In this document: positions 32,534-40,976 of the stretch, in pieces | Layout of the letters: the number at the start of each line of letters is the position of its first letter | Numbering within the stretch: the stretch's first letter is position 1 | DNA from: DASZQL01 sp964391865 | Lineage (GTDB): Bacteria; Planctomycetota; Phycisphaerae; Phycisphaerales; UBA1924 | DNA: 64,000 nucleotides | NCBI GenBank assembly: GCA_964391865.1 | Contig: CAYMNQ010000002.1 | Location: 124,001-188,000 of the forward strand | Reading direction: 5' to 3' | Program-made: the position numbers and the translations under genes | The notes under the pieces: model-generated | Told to the model about the DNA's origin: nothing | Seen by the model: only the letters and a program-made list of their open reading frames with translations | Database searches by the model: none

Positions 32534-32752
32534 ATGAAAGAGAAAACGCACCCGAAGTACTACCCCAACTGCAAGGTCTACTTCAACGGCGAAGTGGTGA
32601 TGACCACCGGCTCGACGGTGCCGGAGCTGCACGTCGACGTGTGGAGCGGCTCGCACCCCTTCTTCACGGGCAAGAGCACGTTCGTTGACTCCGCGGGCCG
32701 CGTGGAGAAGTTCCAGCGGAAGTTCAGCGGGAATTACTTCGGGAAGAAGTGA
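32534..32752 (+). CDS. rpmE: 50S ribosomal protein bL31
   Basis: A 72-aa bL31, which bridges the two ribosomal subunits. The family pattern is clear: MKEKTHPKYYPNCKVYF at the start and HPFFTGKSTFVDSAGRVEKF toward the end. GGAG lies seven bases before the ATG at 32534. Only one cysteine remains where the zinc form has CxC and CxxC pairs (WSGSHPFF replaces CSKCHPF), so this is the zinc-independent form. It starts 91 bp after tRNA-Asn and is closed by a terminator, so the two may share a transcript. Confidence 0.95.
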   Translation: MKEKTHPKYYPNCKVYFNGEVVMTTGSTVPELHVDVWSGSHPFFTGKSTFVDSAGRVEKFQRKFSGNYFGKK

Positions 32753-32806
32753 GCGGCGGACGGCTTGCAGCGTTCGGCTGTCGGTTTTCAGCACGAGGAT
32801 TTTGAG

Positions 32807-32838
32807 CCCGATCGCGTTTGGCGGTCGGGTTTTTCTTT
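32807..32838 (+). terminator. Rho-independent terminator after bL31
   Basis: A 9-bp stem CCCGATCGC (32807-32815) with GCGGTCGGG (32821-32829, one G-T pair) around GTTTG, followed by TTTTTCTTT. It lies 54 bp after the bL31 stop. Confidence 0.88.
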
Positions 32839-32923
32839 GGTTCCGGGGCGATTTCTCGCGCGCGTGTCCGATCGCGGCGTCGGTTGGACTTGGAACTCTG
32901 GCGTGCGCTCGTAGAGTCTGGGG

Positions 32924-33445
32924 ATGATGGCGGTGCCGCAGATTTCTCCCAGTTGTGGGTGCATCGTATGCGGCGGCGCGATCGAGCGCGACGCCGTCGT
33001 GTGCGTGCGCTGCGGCGCGGACCAGCGCAGCGGGCGGCGGCATCAGGTCATCATCGAGCGGCCCGGCGCGGCGAAGGCTGATCCGTCCGAAGATGATCGG
33101 TTCTTCGAGTCGGAGCGGATCGGCGCAGGGTGGGGCTGGTGGAGCCTGCTGCGCTGGGAGCCGCTGATGTTCGCGCAGATGTGCGGCGTGGTTGCGTTCT
33201 ATCTCATCGCGCGCGGGAACGCCGGGCTGCACAGGCCGTTCAAGGTGTTCGCGCTCGCGTACCTCGTTGTTGCGCTGCTGCTCGTTGTGCTCGACGCGCT
33301 GAGCAACTCGGAGACGGAGGATTTCGTCTTCGACCTGTTCATGCCACACGGCGGGCTGCGGTTCCTGCTGAACGCGGAGAACGCGTACTTCCTGAGCATG
33401 CTGGCGTGCGCGCTGGCGGCGTGCTCCCTGATGCTCGGGCTGTGA
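32924..33445 (+). CDS. Small membrane protein with N-terminal zinc ribbon
   Basis: A 173-aa protein with a short zinc-ribbon (CGCIVCGGAIERDAVVCVRCG, about residues 11-31, CxxC pairs) and three or four hydrophobic segments after it (LMFAQMCGVVAFYLIA, VFALAYLVVALLLVVL and FLSMLACALAACSLML). The ribbon faces the cytoplasm if the N-terminus is inside. This layout, ribbon plus helices, is common among planctomycete membrane proteins without known function. It follows the bL31 terminator, so it has its own promoter; TAGAGT about 15 bp upstream is a possible -10. No operon is evident. Confidence 0.65.
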   Translation: MMAVPQISPSCGCIVCGGAIERDAVVCVRCGADQRSGRRHQVIIERPGAAKADPSEDDRFFESERIGAGWGWWSLLRWEPLMFAQMCGVVAFYLIARGNAGLHRPFKVFALAYLVVALLLVVLDALSNSETEDFVFDLFMPHGGLRFLLNAENAYFLSMLACALAACSLMLGL

Positions 33446-33493
33446 CGGCGGGCGCGGCGGGCGCGGCGGGCCTATCATTCTTGCAGACTTCGC

Positions 33494-34066
33494 ATGATCT
33501 CGTTCCAATCCCATGTCATGGCGGTCGATCGGGTTGAACGGCGGTTGCGCCGGGTGACGAGCGCGCTGGATGCGGCGGCGGTGCCCTACGCGCTGGTCGG
33601 CGGGAACGCCGTCGCGTCGTGGGTCGGGCGCATCGATCCCGGCGCGACCCGCGCGACGAAGGATGTCGATTTGCTTGTTGACCGCGCGAGCGTGGGCCGC
33701 GTGAGCGAGGTGATGGCGTCGCTCGGGTTCACGCGCGAGGACCTGCGCGGGCTGGTGCTGTTTATCGACCCGGACGAGCCGAGCCGGCGCGCCGGGGTTC
33801 ATCTGGTGTGGGCGGGCGAGCGCGTTCGGCCCTCGTACACAACGCCGGCGCCGCTCGTCACCGAGTCCGAGCGCGACCCCGAGGGGTTCCGCGTGCTGTC
33901 ACTGCCGGCGCTGGTGCGGATGAAACTGACGTCGTTCCGCGATATCGACCGCGTGCATGTGGGCGACATGCTCAGCGTCGGGCTGATCGGGCCGGGCGTG
34001 CGGGCGGCACTGCCGGCGGAGTTGCTCGCTCGGTTGGAAGAGATCGAGCGGTCGGCGAACGAGTAG
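33494..34066 (+). CDS. Minimal nucleotidyltransferase-fold protein
   Basis: A 190-aa cytoplasmic protein with the nucleotidyltransferase core: VPYALVGGNAVASWVG (the GG helix start) and RATKDVDLLVD, with metal Asp57 and Asp59. A third carboxylate is likely in the strand GVHLVW region. The C-terminal part is helical. The type resembles the AbiEii/MNT-like or hepatitis-type fold found as lone genes and in toxin-antitoxin pairs. No antitoxin partner is adjacent: neighbours are a zinc-ribbon membrane protein on each side. The ATG at 33494 is the first in frame; 33518 is an alternative. Confidence 0.75.
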   Translation: MISFQSHVMAVDRVERRLRRVTSALDAAAVPYALVGGNAVASWVGRIDPGATRATKDVDLLVDRASVGRVSEVMASLGFTREDLRGLVLFIDPDEPSRRAGVHLVWAGERVRPSYTTPAPLVTESERDPEGFRVLSLPALVRMKLTSFRDIDRVHVGDMLSVGLIGPGVRAALPAELLARLEEIERSANE

Positions 34067-34135
34067 CCATGCGATGCCGCTCTCTGCCAACAGATCACGG
34101 GCTTTGTCGCCTGGGCAGATCTACACTTTGGCATT

Positions 34136-35407
34136 ATGAACTGGACGACCGGCTACACCCTGGCCGCTACTCTCGCGGTGCTGCTCGCGGTGTTGTGCGT
34201 CTGGTGCTGGCGCGGGGGGGATCGGGTGCGTGATCGGCGGCGGTGCCCGAAGTGCTGGTACGACCTGGCCGGGGTTGCGACGCTGCGCTGTCCGGAGTGC
34301 GGCACGACGGCGAAATCAGAACGCGAGTTGTTCCGCGTGATGCGCCGAATGCGATGGGCGTGGGCGGCGGTGCTTTTCGTGGTCGCCGCGAGCGGGTGCG
34401 GGGTTGCGGCGGCGGTCCAGCAGCGTGACTGGCGAACATACATCCCGACGACGGCGCTGATCCTGATGTACCCGCATGTCGAGTTGCCGCCCGCGAGCGA
34501 CCCACTCCTCAATTGGCCAATCGAATTCCGATTGAGCACGATGAATCGTCGGGGATCAACGTGGGCGTGGCAGCGTCGATGGATTGCGCGGCGCGCCGGC
34601 ACCGCGATGAATCCCGAGCATCCGATCGATCAACGGCTTGCGGCGCTGATGTTGCTGTCGAGCTGCGGAGCCGAGGGGCTTTCGGAACTCGACCGCGTCT
34701 TCGCGCTCACCTCGGACCCCGATCCTCGCGTCAGACACGGCGCGAATCAACCGCTCGCCGTTCTATCGGCGTACTCGGACGAAGCGTGGGTGTATGTCAA
34801 AGAAATGCTGCGCCCCGACGCGCTCGACGAGGGAACGTTGGCCGCGATCGATTGGTTGCCCGTCAACAAACTGCCGCGCGGCGAGATCATGTCGTTGCTG
34901 ATCGGGTTGCTCGGCAGCGATGAGAGACGTGTGGTCTTCATTGCCCATTGGTATCTGCAGTTCATGGACCCGCCCGCGCTCGAGGCGCTCCCCGCGCTTG
35001 AAGGCGCGCGCGATCGGTGGAGGGACGAAGACCCCGGCATGACGTTCGATCGCTTGATCGCGATGATCCGCGATGGCTCGCCGGGGGATCTTGACTTTCG
35101 GCTGCAAGTGATTGAGGGGCAAATCTGCGACGAGCGCGTTGAAACGCCCGCTCAACAAGTCGGCGTGTGGTGCGGCGTGGTCTACCCGGAAGCGGATAGC
35201 GCGCGATACTTGCCCCGCATGATCCGTCTGCTGCGCGACGCCCAGAGCGAAGAGGTACGAAACGCGATGGTCCAGTACCTCAGCGCTCAAAGCGATGTGC
35301 CCCAATGGGCGCGTGAGCAACTCAATGAGCTGCACCGCGCCGAGCCGCCGCGCTCGCCGGGTGCGATGGCGATGCAGGATGTCATCAGCCACTGGGCGCG
35401 ACGCTAA
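34136..35407 (+). CDS. Membrane protein with CPKC/CPEC ribbon and HEAT-like region
   Basis: A 423-aa protein with two N-terminal TM helices (about 5-25 and 75-97) enclosing a zinc ribbon: RCPKCWYDLAGVATLRCPECG (CxxC twice). This ribbon variant is seen mostly in planctomycetes. The large C-terminal part (about 155-423) is helical, with units such as IDQRLAALMLLSSCGAEGLSEL, PDPRVRHGANQPLAVLSAYS and DAQSEEVRNAMVQYLSAQSD that resemble HEAT repeats. Function unknown. It ends at the base before the stop of asparagine synthase on the other strand, with no space for a terminator. Confidence 0.65.
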   Translation: MNWTTGYTLAATLAVLLAVLCVWCWRGGDRVRDRRRCPKCWYDLAGVATLRCPECGTTAKSERELFRVMRRMRWAWAAVLFVVAASGCGVAAAVQQRDWRTYIPTTALILMYPHVELPPASDPLLNWPIEFRLSTMNRRGSTWAWQRRWIARRAGTAMNPEHPIDQRLAALMLLSSCGAEGLSELDRVFALTSDPDPRVRHGANQPLAVLSAYSDEAWVYVKEMLRPDALDEGTLAAIDWLPVNKLPRGEIMSLLIGLLGSDERRVVFIAHWYLQFMDPPALEALPALEGARDRWRDEDPGMTFDRLIAMIRDGSPGDLDFRLQVIEGQICDERVETPAQQVGVWCGVVYPEADSARYLPRMIRLLRDAQSEEVRNAMVQYLSAQSDVPQWAREQLNELHRAEPPRSPGAMAMQDVISHWARR

Positions 35408-37318
35408 CTACCCGCGCAGCCCCATCCGCTTCACATACACCCCCAGCACCGCGAGCGTGAGCGCTCGGCTCCAGATCGGGCTTTCGGGGTCGCGCAGGAA
35501 ACCCTGCCAGATCGAGTCGATGCCCTCAGGGCGCAGCACGCCGAGGTTGCGAAGTTCTTTCAGTGATTCCTCGCAGGTGTCGCGGAGGCTCGTCTGCATC
35601 CATCGCCGGAGCGGGAGCGTAAAGCCGCGCTTCGCCTGGTTGAGCAGCTCGGGGCGCAGCAAGTCGGGGAACGCTTCGCGCAGCAGGTGCTTGTTGTTCA
35701 GCGGGCGCGTCAGGCGGACGCTCCCCGGCACGCGCATGAAACCGTCGAGGATGCGCTTGTCGAGCATGGGGACGCGGATTTCCTGGCTGTGCGCCATGCC
35801 GTTGATGTCGGCGTCGCGGAGCAGCATGTTGCCCATGTAGAAGCGGCTTTCGAGAACTGCCACGCTCCACACCGGGTCGCTGTCGTCGACGCGTGTGTCG
35901 TTGATCACGTCGCGCGGCATGAACTGATCGGTGAGGCCAAGGTCGGCGGCGTGCAATCCAAGCTCGCCGATCTGGCGGGCGCTCATGGTGCGCCGGCGCT
36001 GCAGATACAGGTCGATGAGCGAGCCGCTGGAGCGGGCCATGTCGGCGAGTTTCTGGCGGTACGCGGTGCTCTTGCCGACGGACGCGACGGCGGCGAGCGC
36101 GGGGCGCACGGCGCGCGGCACGGCGCGCACGTTCCGCATCATCCGCGCGAGTTTGGGCACGTCGATAAAGGAGGGGTAGCCGCCGAAGACTTCGTCGCCG
36201 CCGAGGCCCGAGAGCGCGACGGTCATGCCCTGGCGTTTCACCGCGCCGGAAACGATGTAGACGTTCAGGCCGTCCATCGACGGCTGATCCTGGCACATCA
36301 GCCACTTCGCGGCTTCGGCTTCGGCTTCGGCGGCGGTGATCTGGACTTCGGTGTGCTTCAACCCGAAGAGTCGCGCGGTCTCGGCGGCCATCGCGCCTTC
36401 GGAAAGGTCAGGGTTGTCGGAGAAGGCGACCGTGAAAGAGCGGAGGTTCGGCAGGTGCTTCGCCGCGAGCCCGGCGAGGAGCGTGGAGTCGATGCCCGAG
36501 GAGAGGAAGACCCCGACGGGTACGTCGCTGATGAGGTGGTCGCGCACCGCGGCTTCGAGCGTGTCGCGTAGTTGGGCTTTCGCTTGTGCTTCGGTGATCG
36601 AGCGATCGGGCGGCGGCGGGGACCAGTAGCGCACGGGGCGGCTGGTGTCGCTCTCGAGGAATGAGTCGAGCTTGAATTCCTGCCAGCAGCCGGCGGGGAA
36701 GGAGCGGACGCCCTCGAAGAGCGTGTGCGGCTCCTGCACCGCGCCGTAGGCGAGGAGCGTCGCCAAGCCCGCGCGGTCGAATTTCTTATCGATCAGACCG
36801 CTGTCGACGATGGCGCGGACCTCGCTGCTGAACGCGAGGCCCTTGGGCGTGCGCGCGATGTAGAGAGGTTTGATGCCGACGGGGTCGCGCGCGAGGATCA
36901 GTGTGCGCTCCTTCGCGCGGTACCACGCGATGGCGAACATGCCCTCGAATCGCTCGATGACTTTCGGGCCCCATCGCACGAGCGCGGCGAGCATGACCTC
37001 GGTATCGCTATGCCCGCGGAAGGTGACGCCCTCGCGTTCGAGTTCGCGCCGGAAGGTCATGTAGTTGTAGAGCTCGCCGTTGTAGGTGAGCACGTCGCCC
37101 GAGGCGGCGTGGCGCATGGGCTGGTGCCCGAGGGGCGAGAGGTCGATGATCGAGAGACGGCGCTGCCCGAAGCTGACGAGCGGCGCGCCGGACCCCGGAT
37201 CGATGATCTCGCGGCCCTCATCGTCCGGGCCGCGGTGGGTCTGGGCGCAGAGGAGAGCGCTGAGCGAGCGGTCGATGATGCTTCGGTCGCGTGAGATCAG
37301 CCCGGCGATGCCGCACAT
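35408..37318 (-). CDS. asnB: Asparagine synthase (glutamine-hydrolysing)
   Basis: A 636-aa AsnB-type amidotransferase. The N-terminal nucleophile Cys2 (MCGIAGLIS) opens the glutaminase domain, with THRGPDDEG, RRLSIIDLSPLGHQP and YNGELYNY. The synthetase half has the ATP pyrophosphatase loop VFLSSGIDSTLLAGL (about residue 285) and MTVALSGLGGDEVFGGYPSF. It makes asparagine from aspartate in the cytoplasm, but at this length the same family includes enzymes that amidate peptides or sugars during capsule synthesis. No polysaccharide genes are next to it. AGGA lies nine bases before the ATG. It is 23 bp downstream of the GH56-like gene on the same strand. Confidence 0.92.
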   Translation of the reverse strand: MCGIAGLISRDRSIIDRSLSALLCAQTHRGPDDEGREIIDPGSGAPLVSFGQRRLSIIDLSPLGHQPMRHAASGDVLTYNGELYNYMTFRRELEREGVTFRGHSDTEVMLAALVRWGPKVIERFEGMFAIAWYRAKERTLILARDPVGIKPLYIARTPKGLAFSSEVRAIVDSGLIDKKFDRAGLATLLAYGAVQEPHTLFEGVRSFPAGCWQEFKLDSFLESDTSRPVRYWSPPPPDRSITEAQAKAQLRDTLEAAVRDHLISDVPVGVFLSSGIDSTLLAGLAAKHLPNLRSFTVAFSDNPDLSEGAMAAETARLFGLKHTEVQITAAEAEAEAAKWLMCQDQPSMDGLNVYIVSGAVKRQGMTVALSGLGGDEVFGGYPSFIDVPKLARMMRNVRAVPRAVRPALAAVASVGKSTAYRQKLADMARSSGSLIDLYLQRRRTMSARQIGELGLHAADLGLTDQFMPRDVINDTRVDDSDPVWSVAVLESRFYMGNMLLRDADINGMAHSQEIRVPMLDKRILDGFMRVPGSVRLTRPLNNKHLLREAFPDLLRPELLNQAKRGFTLPLRRWMQTSLRDTCEESLKELRNLGVLRPEGIDSIWQGFLRDPESPIWSRALTLAVLGVYVKRMGLRG

Positions 37319-37341
37319 GCAGGTGGTTCCTGGTCAGTCGT

Positions 37342-38388
37342 TCAAGGTCTGGCGCGGACCTCTCGTTGCAGCGCCTCCAGCGCAGGGCCAAGTTTCTCGT
37401 CGAGATATCGGCGCAGGAGCGCCGAATCGGCGTCGTCACGGACGTTGTCCCAGAAGATGGCACCGTCCGCGCCGCAGAGCCACGGCAGTCGCACGGTGAT
37501 CTCAAGGTCCGTCTCATTCAATACTTGCCACGCGTACTGTTTGTTCACGTCGAAGTACCGCGGCGAGAGGAGAAACACCACGTCTTTCCGGTCCGGCGTG
37601 AGGTCGGCGAACCGGCGGGCGAGGGCGGCGTGATCGCGCATCTGCTTGATCGTCACGCTCGCGGCGATCTGCCCCGGCTTGATGTCGGCCCCCTCATCGA
37701 CGGCGAAGCCGCTGATGTAGAAGCCGGGGTAGAGCGCGTCGACCGACTCCCACAGCCAGCGGAGCGACTGCTCGGTCGCGGCGTGGTACGGCTGCGGGTA
37801 GCAGTAGAAGCCCCACTTGGCGCGCGGGCGGAGTTCTTTGCATGTTCTGAGCGTGCGTTCGAGATAGGTCCGGGCGGCGGACTCGAAGGCGCGCGTGGCG
37901 CGGCGGGTGAGTTCAGGCTCGGTGATGCCGGGGCGGTCTGCGAGGACGAGTTTCTTGGATTCCTCAAGATAGAAGGGCTGATTGCCGGCGAGCAGCGGCC
38001 CCCAGGATTCGAAGTCGAGCACCGCGTAGCCGTCCCAGTTGGGGTCAGGGATTTTCGCTTCGACATCGCGCGCGACCTTGGCGAGGTGCGAGGTGAGATC
38101 GACGCGCTGGGGCACGCCGCCGTTCTCTGAGTTTCCTGCGTAGGTGCGGGGGTAGATACCGATCTGGTGCTCGTAGAAGAAGACGGCCTTGCCGCGTTCG
38201 AAGCCCCAGCGCGAGGCGTCGAAGGAAGGGCCTTTGGGGCCGGCGAATTCGTAGGTGACGCGGTAGCGCGGGGCGGCATTCTGGACCGGCGGGCCGAGGT
38301 CGTTGGGCGGGCGGGCGGCGTCGGCGCTGACGAAACCGGCGACGAGCGCGAGGGCGGGCGCGAGCAGGATGGCAGTGGTGAATCGCAT
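37342..38388 (-). CDS. Secreted GH56 hyaluronidase-like protein
   Basis: A 348-aa exported protein with a signal peptide (MRFTTAILLAPALALVAGFV). Its core follows animal hyaluronidases in order: YEHQIGIYP, NGGVPQRVDLTSHLAK, AVLDFESWGPL at 123-133, RPRAKWGFYCYPQPY, WLWESVDALYPGFY and a late LPWLCGADGAIFWDN. Asp125 and Glu127 match the catalytic pair of GH56 (Asp and Glu in the DFE/DWE motif), which cleaves beta-1,4 bonds in hyaluronan or chondroitin by substrate-assisted catalysis. The family's disulfide cysteines and EGF tail are not kept. The start at 38388 is chosen by the signal peptide. Its gene follows no polysaccharide lyase or PUL. The substrate is not proven. Confidence 0.8.
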   Translation of the reverse strand: MRFTTAILLAPALALVAGFVSADAARPPNDLGPPVQNAAPRYRVTYEFAGPKGPSFDASRWGFERGKAVFFYEHQIGIYPRTYAGNSENGGVPQRVDLTSHLAKVARDVEAKIPDPNWDGYAVLDFESWGPLLAGNQPFYLEESKKLVLADRPGITEPELTRRATRAFESAARTYLERTLRTCKELRPRAKWGFYCYPQPYHAATEQSLRWLWESVDALYPGFYISGFAVDEGADIKPGQIAASVTIKQMRDHAALARRFADLTPDRKDVVFLLSPRYFDVNKQYAWQVLNETDLEITVRLPWLCGADGAIFWDNVRDDADSALLRRYLDEKLGPALEALQREVRARP

Positions 38389-38472
38389 GCGCGGGGAGTC
38401 ACAATCACGAGGCCTGGGAGTGCTACGATGAACATCGTCGGCGGAGTTCGCCGGTGGATTCAGGATAGGTGA

Positions 38473-38691
38473 ATGATGGGCCAGCCGTCCGATAAACCGA
38501 TCGCCCGCTGCGTGGGCGAGTTCTTCGGGCACATCCTGAAGGGTGTGCGGCAGGAGGTCGCGCCATCGCGCGTTGTCCGGCGGGAGGTTCAGGAGGAGCG
38601 GCGGAAGACGGCCGATCAGGAAGTGACGCTTCGGCGGACGATCGTCGAGGAGATCGTGGTGAAGGACCGGGTCAAGGAGCATGGGGCATGA
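38473..38691 (+). CDS. Small charged protein, 72 aa
   Basis: A 72-aa hypothetical protein rich in Arg, Glu and Val (VVRREVQEERRKTADQEVTL, then RRTIVEEIVVKDRV), helical and without a signal peptide or membrane helix. AGGTGA precedes ATG 38473. It overlaps the next gene by four bases (ATGA), a mark of translational coupling and good evidence that it is real. Confidence 0.65.
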   Translation: MMGQPSDKPIARCVGEFFGHILKGVRQEVAPSRVVRREVQEERRKTADQEVTLRRTIVEEIVVKDRVKEHGA

Positions 38692-39377
38692 GGCGCGGGA
38701 TGATCGCCGCTGATTGGGCACGCCGGGGTGTGGGGCTCGCGATCGCGGGCGGTGCGTTCGCGATGCTCGGCGGGTGCGTGTTTGTCGACTTCGCCGAAGT
38801 GGTCGGCGCGCCCTTCTCCGGGTACGCGGCGCCGGCGGTGCCCATCGCCACGGTCGCGGCGTTCATGCAGAAGCACGGGCCGATGGTGATCGTGCAGAAC
38901 GACACGGGCGGTCCGGTCGAGGTTCGCTACTGGGTGGGGAAGATGGACATCGCCGCGCCGAACGGGGTGGCGGACCTGCGCACGCGAGATGACCTGCTCG
39001 TGAACGTGCCGGCGGGCGAGAGCGCGATGTCGCAGCTCGGGCGCTCGGGGTGGGTGACGGGGAACAGCGACGCGGTGGTGCGCGTGCGGTTCACGCACGG
39101 GCTGACGGTCCCCGCCGCCGAGGGAGCGGAACCGGCGGGCGACGGGTCGGATGTGTTCCCCGCGCCGGCGAGTGAGATGGTGTCGACGTGGTACGAGTTG
39201 AAGGGGCCATTCCCGGCGGTGGTGCGCGCGTCGAACGCGGACGACGGCACGGTGGTCTTCGAGCGCGTCGCGATGCCGATGCAGGACCGGGCGAAGGTTC
39301 CCGAGCTGGCGGTGCTGTCTCCTGAGCTGTGGGTGGCGGAGGCGAACGGGCCGCACCCGGTGATCGTGAGGCCGTGA
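38688..39377 (+). CDS. Hypothetical lipoprotein, 229 aa
   Basis: A predicted lipoprotein with signal and lipobox (GGAFAMLGGC, Cys30), followed by a beta-rich domain (GPMVIVQNDTGGPVEVRYWVG, then DDLLVNVPAGESAMSQLG). The C-terminal half has similar strands (PFPAVVRASNADDGTVVFER). It resembles cohesin-like or fibronectin-type small beta sandwiches but I cannot assign a family. Its start overlaps the stop of the 72-aa gene, so the two are made together. A GTG-TAC type hairpin follows at 39426. Confidence 0.65.
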   Translation: MRRGMIAADWARRGVGLAIAGGAFAMLGGCVFVDFAEVVGAPFSGYAAPAVPIATVAAFMQKHGPMVIVQNDTGGPVEVRYWVGKMDIAAPNGVADLRTRDDLLVNVPAGESAMSQLGRSGWVTGNSDAVVRVRFTHGLTVPAAEGAEPAGDGSDVFPAPASEMVSTWYELKGPFPAVVRASNADDGTVVFERVAMPMQDRAKVPELAVLSPELWVAEANGPHPVIVRP

Positions 39378-39425
39378 TGGCACGCGTTGGGCCCTGGGCT
39401 TGAAACGCCCATGGCATCCGATTGG

Positions 39426-39459
39426 GCGTGTCTTCCGAAGCGGTTGGCGAGACACGCTC
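39426..39459 (+). repeat. Imperfect hairpin with CGCTC tail, intergenic family member
   Basis: GCGTGTCTT (39426-39434) pairs with CGAGACACGC-type arm (39449-39457, one G-T) and is followed by CTC. The tail ACACGCTC matches the end of the hairpins at 45722 and 53990. The inner stem is weak. Confidence 0.35.
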
Positions 39460-39576
39460 GTCTGAAACGCCGACGCGCCCGCTCCGATCAACCGCTCTGG
39501 TACTATTTTGTCATCGCCCGTTGTCGTGCGCGCGTGCGCCGCGCGGCGGGCGACCTCACTCGGGAGATCGTTGGAT

Positions 39577-40740
39577 ATGAAATCACTCCGCTCGCTCGCA
39601 CTGTCGGCGTCGCTGCTCGCACCGCTCGCGGGGGCGGCGATTGTCGGGTTCGCGCCGGCCGGCGCGGCGCTCGCGCGCCAGGGGGCCGACCCCGCGCAGC
39701 TCACCGAAGAGAACATCATCACCGGCACGATGGACATCGACTTCCGCACCCGCGCGCAGCTCGATACGACCGGCGACCTGAAGCAGGGCTCGCCCGCGCT
39801 GGGTGTGAAGGACTCGTACAAGCTCGACCTCGCGGTGGGCAAGACGGTGAAGTTCACCGGCGAGATCACTCGCCAGCCGAACCTTTACACCAGCACGCTG
39901 CAGCGCAAGAAGCAGGAGGCGCAGCTGGGCTTCTCGATCGACCTGAGCGTGCTTAATCCGCGCGACCTGAAGCAGTCGAAGGTCGTGGGCAAGTGGGTCG
40001 GCACGATGCCGGTCGACGCCGCGAGCGGCGCGTTCGAACTCTCGGGCGGGGCGAAGATGGAGAGCCCGCTGCGCATCGCGATCGACACGGTGGGCAAGCA
40101 GCCGGGCTTCACCGACAACTTCGCCGGACGCTTGATCGGCAAGGCGGAGCAGAAGACGAACCTCGCCGAGTACACCTACAAGCGGCTTGTCGGCAACAAG
40201 ACCGTCTCGGTCACGGTGAAGAAAGTCGACCCGATGCGGTTCGACAATCTCGTCCTTGCGAAGGGGCCGGCGGAGGTGTACTCCCGCACGAGCGTCACCG
40301 GGCGGTTCGACTTCGACTACGAAACCGGCAACTACTTCACCGACGGCATCCGCTTCAAGTACCAGCTCGACGGCAAGGACTACGAGGACATCGTGACCGG
40401 CTCGGTGAAGTGGGTCGAGGACCCCGACCGCGCCAGCAACGGCAAGGGGTACTACGACTTCAACCTGCGATTCAACGAAGAGAAGAACAAAACCGCGAGC
40501 GACGAGGCGGCCGCGTTTGACGCGATGAGCGCTGAGGATGCGTTCTTCGCGGTGGACAGCTCGGTGCCGTGCCTGACGGGTCGCGTGACGTACGTGGACA
40601 CCTTCGCCGCTGGATCGGACGAGCTGCCGGTGTCGAGCAAGGTGACGTACAACCTGAACGCGAACAAGCTGACGAAGCAGCAGATCATGAACTTCTTCAA
40701 GCTGTGGCTGATCGCCACCGGGCCGATCAACGACGAGTGA
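39577..40740 (+). CDS. Exported hypothetical protein, 387 aa
   Basis: A secreted protein of unknown family. The start at 39577 gives a signal peptide (SLALSASLLAPLAGAAIVG, cleavage near ALARQ), with GGGAG upstream. The body is beta-rich with regular phrases: NIITGTMDIDFRTRAQLDT, GKTVKFTGEITRQPNLYTS, FDFDYETGNYFTDGIRFKYQ and the late VPCLTGRVTYVDTFAAGSDE. It has no metal or catalytic motif I can name. TACTAT at about 39496, 80 bp before the start, is a possible -10. It stands alone between lipoprotein and oxidase genes. Confidence 0.7.
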   Translation: MKSLRSLALSASLLAPLAGAAIVGFAPAGAALARQGADPAQLTEENIITGTMDIDFRTRAQLDTTGDLKQGSPALGVKDSYKLDLAVGKTVKFTGEITRQPNLYTSTLQRKKQEAQLGFSIDLSVLNPRDLKQSKVVGKWVGTMPVDAASGAFELSGGAKMESPLRIAIDTVGKQPGFTDNFAGRLIGKAEQKTNLAEYTYKRLVGNKTVSVTVKKVDPMRFDNLVLAKGPAEVYSRTSVTGRFDFDYETGNYFTDGIRFKYQLDGKDYEDIVTGSVKWVEDPDRASNGKGYYDFNLRFNEEKNKTASDEAAAFDAMSAEDAFFAVDSSVPCLTGRVTYVDTFAAGSDELPVSSKVTYNLNANKLTKQQIMNFFKLWLIATGPINDE

Positions 40741-40829
40741 TCGCGGCTCTGCCTGCCCAACCTCGTGGCATGTGCGTCACGCCCGTGACTACTTCATCTC
40801 CTTCTTCTTTCATTCTTGATTGATCATCC

Positions 40830-40937
40830 CACGGCGGCGCTTCCCCGCGCCGTCGTGAATTGAAATGAGCCTGCTCCTCAACCGCCGACTTCAAGGCAGG
40901 AGGCTGAGGAGTCACGGGCGGGACGCCCGTGCCACTG
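40830..40937. repeat. Two intergenic hairpins before the amine oxidase gene
   Basis: The first, CACGGCGGCGC (40830-40840) with GCGCCGTCGTG (40847-40857, one G-T), has loop TTCCCC. The second, CACGGGCG (40913-40920) with CGCCCGTG (40924-40931) around GGA, is flanked by GAGT on the left and CCACT on the right, i.e. GTGGCACGGGCG read in reverse. Both belong to the general GTG(G)CAC hairpin theme of this window. They probably sit in the 5' leader of the oxidase gene or are a terminator of the gene before. Confidence 0.45.
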
Positions 40938-40976
40938 GGTTGAGAAGTGAAGTCACCGGAGAAGGAGCCACCCCGC

